Positions 8,704 to 16,111 of a DNA stretch of 64,000 bases are shown here, piece after piece. Position 1 is the stretch's first letter. Every line of letters begins with the position of its first letter. The DNA lies in NCBI GenBank assembly GCA_964467705.1, contig CAYXUZ010000010.1, positions 16,804-80,803 of the forward strand. Reading direction: 5' to 3'. The notes beneath the pieces are model-generated. The model searched no databases, was not told where the DNA came from, and saw only the letters and a list, made by a program, of their open reading frames with translations. Position numbers and translations under genes: made by a program. The DNA comes from CAADGU01 sp964467705 (GTDB lineage: Bacteria > Chloroflexota > Anaerolineae > Promineifilales > Promineifilaceae).

Positions 8704-9345
8704 ATGGATTCCGTATTAGTGCAAATTGGTGATATGGGTATAGTGCCAGTGGTGGTGATGGATGATGCCGATGATGCCCCGGCTTTGGGGCAGGCGCTGC
8801 TGGCGGGGGGGCTGCCCTGCGCGGAAATTACCTTCCGCACGGCCGTTGCCGCCGACGCAATCCGGTTGCTGACGGCTGAATGTCCCGAAATGCTGGTGGG
8901 GGCGGGCACGGTATTGACGGTGACGCAGGCGGAAACGGCCGTGACCGCCGGCGCTCGGTTTATTGTGACTCCTGGTTTTGATACGGCCGTCGTGGATTGG
9001 TGCCTGGCGAATAACATCCCCATCACGCCTGGTGTGATGACCCCTACGGAAATCAATATGGCACTCAATAAAGGGCTGGACGTGCTCAAGTTTTTCCCGG
9101 CCGAGGCCGCTGGTGGTGTGAAGGCTTTGCAGGCCATTGGTGGCCCGTATCGGGGGGTGAAGTTTATGCCGACGGGGGGGATCACGGCCGTGATCCTGCC
9201 CGATTATCTGCGTTTGCCGATGGTACATGCCTGCGGTGGCAGTTGGATGGTGGCCCCGTCCCTGATTAACGGCGGCCAGTTTGACCAGATCACTCGCCTT
9301 ACCACCGAGGCCATGACTATCGTCCGGCAAATAAGGAACGGCTAA
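8704..9345 (+). CDS. eda: KDPG/KHG aldolase
   Basis: Class I aldolase splitting 2-keto-3-deoxy-6-phosphogluconate to pyruvate and glyceraldehyde 3-phosphate. The 213-residue protein shows AEITFRT (catalytic Glu), VGAGTV, FIVTPGFD, PGVMTPTE, the Schiff-base Lys in LKFFPAE and the phosphate-binding FMPTGGI. No edd, uxuA or kdgK is seen in the window, so its KDPG supply must come from genes elsewhere. It closes the uronate cluster. Confidence 0.93.
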   Translation: MDSVLVQIGDMGIVPVVVMDDADDAPALGQALLAGGLPCAEITFRTAVAADAIRLLTAECPEMLVGAGTVLTVTQAETAVTAGARFIVTPGFDTAVVDWCLANNIPITPGVMTPTEINMALNKGLDVLKFFPAEAAGGVKALQAIGGPYRGVKFMPTGGITAVILPDYLRLPMVHACGGSWMVAPSLINGGQFDQITRLTTEAMTIVRQIRNG

Positions 9346-9418
9346 ATACACAGCCAATGCCCACATTCCTGAGGCTACAATTCCTGCTTTCGTAAGAATC
9401 TGAGAATGGGGAATAGTG

Positions 9419-10075
9419 ATGGCAACTTGGCTCAACTCTAAAAAGATCAGGCGCGTTTTGGGGATGGTGTTGTTATTTTGTGTCCTGGTTGTTGCCTTCC
9501 CCTTTCTGTGGCGGGGGTATGTGCAGTGGCAGTACGGCCGTCTGGTTTATGAAGCGGACAGTGTGCCCGGTCAATCCGTAGCCATCGTTTTTGGCGCGGG
9601 TCTGCGCTATGACGGATTTTTGAGCGATGTGTTGGTGGATCGCATGAATGTAGCGATTGACCTGTATGAAGCCGGAACGGTGCAAAAGCTGTTGGTCAGC
9701 GGTGATAACCGGTTTGAAAATTATAATGAACCAGGTGCGATGATGGCTTATGCTGTCAGTCGCGGGGTTGATCCCGCAGACGTGCAACCCGATTATGGCG
9801 GCCGTCGCACCTACGATACCTGCTACCGGGCCAAACATATCTTCCAGGTGGACGAGGCTATTTTGATCACGCAGGATTTTCATTTGCCCCGGGCGTTGTT
9901 TACCTGCGACCAGTTAGGGGTGGAGGTGGTGGGGGTGTCGGCAAGTTCACGGCCGTATCTGCGGCAGCGTTGGTTTGCCATCCGCGAAATGGGGGCCACT
10001 TTGCAGGCATTGGCGGATGTACTCAGGCGCGAACCCGCGCCTGTTTTGGGTGAGCCGATTCCTTTGATCAATTGA
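9419..10075 (+). CDS. SanA/YdcF-like DUF218 membrane protein
   Basis: A single N-terminal membrane segment (residues about 11-30, rich in VLLFCVLVVAFPFL) is followed by a DUF218 domain with VFGAGLR, KLLVSGDN, YGGRRTYDTCYRA and LITQDFHLPRAL. SanA-type proteins affect envelope barrier function; the reaction is not known. A GTG three bases upstream is an alternative start. Length is 218 residues. It lies between the uronate and galactan loci with no clear link to either. Confidence 0.85.
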   Translation: MATWLNSKKIRRVLGMVLLFCVLVVAFPFLWRGYVQWQYGRLVYEADSVPGQSVAIVFGAGLRYDGFLSDVLVDRMNVAIDLYEAGTVQKLLVSGDNRFENYNEPGAMMAYAVSRGVDPADVQPDYGGRRTYDTCYRAKHIFQVDEAILITQDFHLPRALFTCDQLGVEVVGVSASSRPYLRQRWFAIREMGATLQALADVLRREPAPVLGEPIPLIN

Positions 10076-10092
10076 AATAAACCATTCCCCAT

Positions 10093-10122
10093 TTGACAGG
10101 AAATGAGGGTTTGTTGTATAGT
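10093..10122 (+). promoter_or_regulatory. Sigma70-type promoter before the galactan operon
   Basis: TTGACA at 10093-10098, an 18-base spacer and TATAGT at 10117-10122. The last base of the -10 is the first base of the palindrome that follows, an arrangement expected for repression. Confidence 0.6.
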
Positions 10123-10141
10123 TGTCAACACGTGTTGACAA
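10122..10141. promoter_or_regulatory. Perfect 20-bp palindromic operator, probable LacI-family site
   Basis: TTGTCAACACGTGTTGACAA is its own reverse complement. It overlaps the -10 element and lies 25 bases before the GH53 start. The LacI-type regulator at 18389 is the natural candidate to bind it (inference). Confidence 0.7.
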
Positions 10142-10165
10142 CACGTAACGAAGCAGGGAGAGAGA

Positions 10166-11992
10166 ATGAAAGGACACGGCCGTCAACCCACTATTGCGTG
10201 CATCATCCTTCTCGTCGGGAGCCTGTGTATCTTGCTCATCCTGGCCGCCTGCGCCACCGCACCGCAGCCCACACCCTCTCCCACTGCCAACCCAACTGCC
10301 ATCTCCATACCACCCACCGCTACACCCGCCCCCGCTGCCTCAGCGCCTGTTGCCCTGCCGGACTTTTTCCGGGGGATGGATTTGTCTTACGTGAACGAGA
10401 TGGAAGATTGTGGTGCGGTGTATCGAGTGGATGGGGAGGTGCAGGAGCCGTTTGCCCTTTTTGCCGGGCGCGGCGCGAACCTGGTGCGGGCGCGGCTGTG
10501 GCACAACCCCACCTGGACAGAATACAGCACTTTGGCCGACGTAACGAAAACGTTCCAGCGCGCCAAAGCAACGGGCATGTTTACCATGCTCACCATTCAT
10601 TATTCAGACGAGTGGGCCGACCCTGGCAGCCAGCGCATCCCGGCGGCGTGGCAGGGGATTGAGGAGACGGAGGGGTTGGCTACGGCCGTGTACGACTACA
10701 CCCGCTATGTGCTACTGACCCTGCACGAAAACGGGGCCATGCCCGACTTTGTGCAGATTGGCAATGAAACCAACCCCGGCTTGCTGAAAGAAACCCTCGA
10801 TAACGATTGGCCGCGTGACGCGCAACTGTTCAACGCCGGGATTCGCGCCGTGCGGGATATGACCGAGGAGTTGGGGGTAGGGCCACAAATCATCTTGCAC
10901 GTGGCCCAGCCGGAGAATACCGGCTGGTGGTTCCGCGATGCGGTGGCAAATGGTGTGACCGATTTTGACGTGATCGGTATTTCCTATTATCCGCAGTGGA
11001 GTACGTTTTCGATTGCGGAGATGGGCAGCCAGGTCACTGTTTTGCGGCAAACTTTTGGCAAGGAGGTGATGGTCGTGGAGACGGCCTATCCCTGGACGTA
11101 TGAGACGGCGGGGGATACGGCCGATAACGTGTTGGACAAAGGCATCAGTGCCTATCCAGTTTCCATTGAAGGGCAGCGCCAATTTCTGCTCGATCTCACC
11201 CAATCGCTCGTCAACAATGGCGCGTGGGGTGTGGTGTATTGGGAACCGGCCTGGGTCTCTACCGATTGCACCACACGCTGGGGGCAGGGTTCACATTGGG
11301 AAAATGCCACCTTTTTTGATTTTTCGCAGGGCAATGAACTGCACGCGGGCATTGATTTTCTAGGCGCGGATTATAAACGGCCGTCGCTACCCATAGATGG
11401 CCTCGTTGAACCAGCCTACGGTGAGCCATTACTCACCGACGGTACGGGTGATAATTTGGGGCCGCCCTTCCTTGATCTGACCAGCTTGCACATGACCGAT
11501 GACGCCGATTCCTTCTACCTGGCGCTAACGGTGGCGGATAATGCGCTGGCAGCGAAAGAAGGCACATACCTCATCTACCTGGACACCACTCACGATGAGC
11601 AGGGGGCAACGGAAGACGTGAGCCGCCGGCCCATCACCGTCGCTGACCCGTACAGGCCGGAGTTTCGGCTGGATGTGCAGGTGAGAGAAGAGCGGGGCAC
11701 GGTGGGCGGCCGTTACCAGTTGTTTGCCTGGGACGGGGCGGAATGGCAAGAGGTGACGCTGACCGGGGCGGCCATCATTCAAGGCGGTTCGCCCACGATA
11801 ATCGAGGTGCAAATTCCTAAAGTGACCTTGCAAAACCCGCAGAAGCTCTTTGTCGGGGCGGTGAGTGCCGGGAGAGGGCGGATACACACGGCCGTAGACA
11901 TCCTCGGCTTTGACTTTGCTCCCCAGGCGTTGGAGGAGGCGGTGGTGTTGGATCTGTTTGGTGAATACGAGTCAGTAAATCGTAATCCGTAA
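10166..11992 (+). CDS. ganB: Endo-beta-1,4-galactanase, GH53, lipoprotein
   Basis: Cleaves beta-1,4-galactan, the side chain of pectic rhamnogalacturonan I, at the cell surface. A lipobox (LAAC, Cys29) follows a hydrophobic signal; residues 30-65 are a Pro/Thr-rich linker. The GH53 core starts at FFRGMDLSYVNEME and has VRARLWHNP, the acid/base Glu201 in QIGNETNPG and the nucleophile Glu305 in VVETAYPW. Residues about 410-600 form a beta-rich accessory domain (DDADSFYLALTVADN). The last residues VNRNP and the stop are encoded by the left arm of the hairpin at 11978. First gene of a gan-type operon. Confidence 0.93.
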   Translation: MKGHGRQPTIACIILLVGSLCILLILAACATAPQPTPSPTANPTAISIPPTATPAPAASAPVALPDFFRGMDLSYVNEMEDCGAVYRVDGEVQEPFALFAGRGANLVRARLWHNPTWTEYSTLADVTKTFQRAKATGMFTMLTIHYSDEWADPGSQRIPAAWQGIEETEGLATAVYDYTRYVLLTLHENGAMPDFVQIGNETNPGLLKETLDNDWPRDAQLFNAGIRAVRDMTEELGVGPQIILHVAQPENTGWWFRDAVANGVTDFDVIGISYYPQWSTFSIAEMGSQVTVLRQTFGKEVMVVETAYPWTYETAGDTADNVLDKGISAYPVSIEGQRQFLLDLTQSLVNNGAWGVVYWEPAWVSTDCTTRWGQGSHWENATFFDFSQGNELHAGIDFLGADYKRPSLPIDGLVEPAYGEPLLTDGTGDNLGPPFLDLTSLHMTDDADSFYLALTVADNALAAKEGTYLIYLDTTHDEQGATEDVSRRPITVADPYRPEFRLDVQVREERGTVGGRYQLFAWDGAEWQEVTLTGAAIIQGGSPTIIEVQIPKVTLQNPQKLFVGAVSAGRGRIHTAVDILGFDFAPQALEEAVVLDLFGEYESVNRNP

Positions 11993-12045
11993 CCCGTAAC
12001 CCGTAATCGGTTCACGGATTACGCTTCACGGACTACGGATAACGG
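11978..12045. repeat. 'cgtaatccgtaaccc' hairpin, copy A
   Basis: Tandem CGTAATCCGTAACCCGTAA units face TTCACGGATTACG and ACGGATAACGGG units. The same family recurs at 16043 and, in frame, inside the ligase gene at 53108. It contains the stop codon of the GH53 gene. Confidence 0.75.
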
Positions 12046-12087
12046 GTCTTATTTCAGAAACAAGTCAATTTCAAAACGGAGGTTAAG

Positions 12088-13449
12088 ATGAAGAACTTGT
12101 GGAAAGGTACATTTGTGATTGGTTTAGTGGTGTTGTTGTTTGTGATGGCCGCCTGTGGTGGTACACCGAGTGGTGATACGGCCGAAGAACCGGCCGTTGA
12201 AGAACCAGCCGCCGAAGAAACGGTGGCTGAAGAAACGGTTGCCGAAGAAACGGTGGCCGAAGAGCCAATGGAAGAAGCCCCGGCCGAAGAAGAGGCAGCC
12301 CCGGCTGAGAGCAGTGATGAAAATGCGCTGGTGCTGTGGGTTTATGATGACGGCCGTATCGGTGTCCTCACCGAACTGGGCCAGCAGTTTGAAGAAGAGT
12401 ACGGCGTGCCGGTTGTCGTCGAAGTCGTTGATCTGGGTGAAATCAAAAACCAATTGTTGTTGGGGGCAGGCTCCACTGAGGGGCCAGACATGGCCATCAT
12501 CCCCCATGACAACCTGGGGCCATTGGTAGAAAGCGCCGTTGTGGCTCCGGTGGATCTGGGTGAGAAGGTGGACGAGTATCTGCCCGCTTCCATTGATGGT
12601 TTTACCTACAACAGCGATCTGTACGGGTTGCCATTGGCGGTGGAAAACATCGGCTTTTTCCGCAATACCGATATGGTGGCCGATGCGCCCGCCACCTGGG
12701 ATGAGGTTTTCGCCATTGGGCAAGAATTGGTAGACAGCGGTGCGGCCGATGCGGCCATCGGTTTGCCTGATCTGGGTTACAATATTTATCCGCTGTTCAC
12801 CTCGTTTGGTGGCTATATCTTTGGCCGCGATGATTCCGGCAACTTCACGTCTGACGACATTGGCATGAACAACGAGGGCATGGCCCAAGGCCTGGCCTTT
12901 GTCAAGTCACTCATTGATGATGGGCTGGTCTCCGAAAACATTGACTGGGAAGCGGCTCATGTGCTGTTTGAAACGGGACGGACGCCCTTCATTATGACCG
13001 GGCCGTGGGCCATTAACCGTTTCCAGACGGCCGGAGTGCCCTATGCCATTTCCGCTTTCCCAGCGGCCGAAGAAGGTGGTGAAGCAGGCTACCCGTTCAT
13101 GGGTGTGCAAGGGATCGTGTTTAATGCCAATTCGCCTAACTTGCTGCTGGCGCAAACCTTTGCCATGGAGACAATTGCTACCGCGGAAGGGATGCAGGCG
13201 ATCTTTGATGCCGAGCCACGGCCGTCGGCCTGGCGCGCCATTTTTGACGCCGCTTCTGACCCGGACACGGCCGGGTTTAATGCGGCCGGGGTGAATGCCC
13301 AACCGATGCCCTCTATCCCGGCGATGGGTTTCGTCTGGGATGCCTGGGCCAACGCGGGCACATTGACCGCGACCGGCGAAATGGAACCGGCCGAGGCTTT
13401 GCAAGCGGCCGTCGAACAAATTCAAGCGCAAATTGCTGAACAGCAATAA
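12088..13449 (+). CDS. ganS: Sugar ABC transporter substrate-binding lipoprotein (MalE/GanS-like)
   Basis: Binds oligosaccharides outside the membrane for import by the two permeases that follow. A lipobox (MAACGG, Cys23) ends the signal peptide. Residues about 28-75 are a low-complexity Glu/Ala/Pro/Val linker made of repeats of EETVAE. The binding-protein fold follows: ALVLWVYDDGR, GPDMAIIPHDNLG, YGLPLAVENIGFFRN, FIMTGPWAINRF. MalE-like sequence with galactanase and GH42 neighbours suggests galacto-oligosaccharide as ligand. The gene is preceded by ACGGAGG. Confidence 0.85.
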   Translation: MKNLWKGTFVIGLVVLLFVMAACGGTPSGDTAEEPAVEEPAAEETVAEETVAEETVAEEPMEEAPAEEEAAPAESSDENALVLWVYDDGRIGVLTELGQQFEEEYGVPVVVEVVDLGEIKNQLLLGAGSTEGPDMAIIPHDNLGPLVESAVVAPVDLGEKVDEYLPASIDGFTYNSDLYGLPLAVENIGFFRNTDMVADAPATWDEVFAIGQELVDSGAADAAIGLPDLGYNIYPLFTSFGGYIFGRDDSGNFTSDDIGMNNEGMAQGLAFVKSLIDDGLVSENIDWEAAHVLFETGRTPFIMTGPWAINRFQTAGVPYAISAFPAAEEGGEAGYPFMGVQGIVFNANSPNLLLAQTFAMETIATAEGMQAIFDAEPRPSAWRAIFDAASDPDTAGFNAAGVNAQPMPSIPAMGFVWDAWANAGTLTATGEMEPAEALQAAVEQIQAQIAEQQ

Positions 13450-13453
13450 ATTT

Positions 13454-13516
13454 GGTTGCAGGTGGCAAGTTGCAGGTAGCAGGTTACTTGCCACCTGCAA
13501 CTTGCTACTGGCCACC
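13454..13516. repeat. 'ggcaggtggcaagttgcaggtagc' hairpin
   Basis: Tandem GCAGGTGGCAAGTTGCAGGTAGC units pair with GCCACCTGCAACTTGCTAC. Related sequence is found in frame in the ligase gene at 53394. Confidence 0.75.
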
Positions 13517-13526
13517 ATAAGCAAGT

Positions 13527-15068
13527 ATGAATTCCCACACTGCCCGTCTCTCCCCCCTATCCTATCTGCTCAACCTGCTGGTCGTTGGCGGCGTGGTGGT
13601 TGTGCTGCTCTGGCTGGTGGTGCAGCTATTTCTGGACGGCAATTACCCGATGGCGGTGATGGTGAGCGCGATCACCGTATTTCTCTGCCTGGTCTATTTA
13701 CGGCCGCGTGTTTCCCCTATGCGCTGGCTGGCGGTGGGTATAGCCCTGGCGATGATGTTCACGCTCTACCCCATCTTTTACACCTTCTACATCGCCTTCA
13801 CCAACATGAGCGACGGACATATTCTGTCCAAACAGCAGGTGATTGAACGGTTGGAAAAGGAGCGTTATCTGCCGGAAGGTGGCTCGTCCTATTCCTGGGC
13901 TATCTACGAAAATGCGGTCGGGGAACTGGCGTTGTGGCTGGTAGCGGCAGATGGCACGAGTTATATCGCCAGACCGGGGGAAGAGGTCACGGCCGTAGCC
14001 CCCACCGACTACACCCTGGACGAAGACGGTTTCCCGGCCCAGGTTGGTGAGTATCAACGCCTGAGCCGCCGGGACATTGTGCCCCGGATTAACGATCTGG
14101 GGGTAGTAGATTTTGGCCTCGACGAGAACACCATTCGCATTCGCTCCTTGCAAGAGGCGGCCACCCTGCTGCCTCGTTATCTATATGATGAGGAGCATGA
14201 TGTTTTTGAAGACCAGCAGACGGGGGTGGTGTATACGGCCGTAGAAGGTGCATACACGGCCGAAACCGGCGAAACCCTTACCCCCGGTTACATCGAACTG
14301 ATCGGCTGGGAGAACTTTCTCCGTTTTCTGGGCAACGAAGCCCTGCGTGGCCCCATGGCCGGTATTCTGCTTTGGAATTTCGTTTTTGCTTTCTTTTCCG
14401 TATTCCTCAGCTTTGTCCTGGGGCTGGTCATTGCCTTGTTGTTTGAAGATTTGCGCGGCAAGCGAGTCATCCGCGCCCTGCTCATCATCCCGTATCCTAT
14501 TCCCGTGCTGGTCTCCGTTCTCATCTGGCGCAGCATCCTCAACCCCGACCTGGGCATTATCAGCCTGATGCTGGAATCCATTTTAGGTACGGCACCCGCC
14601 TGGTTTTTGGACCCCACCGCCACACGGGCTGCCCTGATATTGATCAACGTCTGGCTTTCCTATCCCTACTTTTTTGTGATTACGGCCGGGGCGCTGCGGG
14701 CCATCCCCGAAGAGGTGAACCAGGCTGCTATTGTAGATGGCGCGTCCCCCTGGAAAGCCTTTTTGCACATCACCTTGCCGCTGCTGCTGCGGATTCTCAG
14801 CCCTTTACTCATCGCTTCGTTTACGTTCAACTTTAACAACTTCAACCTGATCTATATCTTTAACTACGGCGGCCCGCCCCTGGCAAATACGATCATTCCT
14901 GTCGGTCGGAGTGATATTTTGATCTCATTCGTTTACAAACTGGCCTTCATCACCTCTGGCGCAACGAACTATGGATTGGCGGCCGCTATTTCCATCATGC
15001 TGTTCATCTTTGTCGGCCTGATCACCCTGGCACAGCTTCGTTTTACCAGCTCCTTTCGGGAGACCTGA
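13527..15068 (+). CDS. ganP: ABC sugar transporter permease, MalF/GanP-like
   Basis: Integral membrane permease of the maltose-type family. Hydrophobic segments lie at about residues 9-35 and 45-90, then a large extracytoplasmic loop (about residues 95-260) like the P2 loop of MalF, and a C-terminal permease core. The EAA loop EVNQAAIVDGASPWKAFLHI contacts the ATPase. Length is 513 residues. Follows ganS in the same operon. Confidence 0.9.
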   Translation: MNSHTARLSPLSYLLNLLVVGGVVVVLLWLVVQLFLDGNYPMAVMVSAITVFLCLVYLRPRVSPMRWLAVGIALAMMFTLYPIFYTFYIAFTNMSDGHILSKQQVIERLEKERYLPEGGSSYSWAIYENAVGELALWLVAADGTSYIARPGEEVTAVAPTDYTLDEDGFPAQVGEYQRLSRRDIVPRINDLGVVDFGLDENTIRIRSLQEAATLLPRYLYDEEHDVFEDQQTGVVYTAVEGAYTAETGETLTPGYIELIGWENFLRFLGNEALRGPMAGILLWNFVFAFFSVFLSFVLGLVIALLFEDLRGKRVIRALLIIPYPIPVLVSVLIWRSILNPDLGIISLMLESILGTAPAWFLDPTATRAALILINVWLSYPYFFVITAGALRAIPEEVNQAAIVDGASPWKAFLHITLPLLLRILSPLLIASFTFNFNNFNLIYIFNYGGPPLANTIIPVGRSDILISFVYKLAFITSGATNYGLAAAISIMLFIFVGLITLAQLRFTSSFRET

Positions 15069-15079
15069 TATGCGTTTGA

Positions 15080-15140
15080 TCCGCGAAGAACGCGAAGGGC
15101 GCGAAGGATTTATTCTCTGCGCCTCTGCGTCTCCGCGTTA
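15080..15140. repeat. 'cgcgaagaacgcgaagg...ctctgcgtctccgcg' element
   Basis: A short inverted element between the two permease genes: CGCGAAGAACGCGAAGGGCG opposite CTCTGCGCCTCTGCGTCTCCGCG. The right half is the reverse complement of the sequence at 52648-52670 that forms the apparent 5' end of the O-antigen ligase gene. Confidence 0.65.
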
Positions 15141-15160
15141 AATTTTAGAGGAAGCCTGAT

Positions 15161-16042
15161 ATGACCATTCATCAGCCATTACTTTCACGCAAAACCCGGC
15201 GCACTATTAACCAGGGGCTTAAATACCTGTTAGCGTTTGGCCTGATACTGTTTGCCATCTTCCCCGCTTTTTGGGTCATATCGGCCTCGCTTAATCCGGC
15301 CAAATCACTGACCGGTGGCAGCCTGTGGCCCCAAAACGCTGGCCTGACCAACTACAACGACTTGCTCAACCACGAATTTTTTCCGTACACTACCTGGCTT
15401 CTCAACTCGTTCAAAGTTACGATCATTTCCGTTTCGTTGATTGTGTTTATCACCTGTGTTACCGGCTATGCGTTGTCGCGGTTCAGGTTTAACGGCCGTC
15501 GCCACCTCATGGTCGGCATCCTCATCTTGAATGTGTTCCCGGCCATTCTGGCGATTGTAGCCCTCTTTGCCACCATGCAGCAGTTGGGCGTCTACTTTCC
15601 GTTCATTGGCTTTAACACCCACGCCGGGCTGATTTTTGTGTACGTGGCCGGGGCCATGGGCATCAACGTGCTGTTGATGAAGGCGTATATTGATGCCATT
15701 CCGATGGAGGTGGACGAGTCGGCGCTGGTGGATGGGGGCACCCATTGGCAGGTATTCTGGCACATTATTTTGCCCATGATACGGCCGATGATCATCACGG
15801 TGGCTGTGTTGAGCTTTTTTGCCATCTATGGCGACTTTATCATTGCCCGTGTGCTGCTAAAAAGCACCGACCAACTGACGGTGATGGTGGGGCTGATGCT
15901 GTTCCAGACCAGCCGATTTGACCAGGATTGGGGCATTATCACCGCCGGGGCCGTTATGGCTGCGTTACCCATTGTGCTGCTGTATATCCCGCTGCAAGGG
16001 TATGTGATTAGCGGGCTGACGACGGGATCAGTAAAAGGGTGA
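15161..16042 (+). CDS. ganQ: ABC sugar transporter permease, MalG/GanQ-like
   Basis: Second permease of the transporter, 293 residues, about six membrane segments. The EAA loop VDESALVDGGTHWQVFWHIILP is present, and the C-terminus QGYVISGLTTGSVKG is the classic MalG-family end that contacts the ATPase. No ATP-binding subunit is encoded nearby, so a shared MsmX-type ATPase from elsewhere is expected. Confidence 0.93.
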   Translation: MTIHQPLLSRKTRRTINQGLKYLLAFGLILFAIFPAFWVISASLNPAKSLTGGSLWPQNAGLTNYNDLLNHEFFPYTTWLLNSFKVTIISVSLIVFITCVTGYALSRFRFNGRRHLMVGILILNVFPAILAIVALFATMQQLGVYFPFIGFNTHAGLIFVYVAGAMGINVLLMKAYIDAIPMEVDESALVDGGTHWQVFWHIILPMIRPMIITVAVLSFFAIYGDFIIARVLLKSTDQLTVMVGLMLFQTSRFDQDWGIITAGAVMAALPIVLLYIPLQGYVISGLTTGSVKG

Positions 16043-16108
16043 TAACCGTGAACCGTAATCCGTGAACCGTAATCGGACGGATAACGGATAACGGTTCACG
16101 GATTACGA
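16043..16108. repeat. 'cgtaatccgtaaccg' hairpin, copy B
   Basis: Arms ACCGTGAACCGTAATCCGTG and CGGATAACGGTTCACGGATTACG. Same family as 11978-12045. Confidence 0.75.
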
Positions 16109-16111
16109 ACA

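Noticed and set aside
13433..13846. 137-residue frame overlapping the binding-protein stop and the first permease
   Set aside because: Its first half is translated from the 13454 hairpin and the rest is an out-of-frame copy of ganP.
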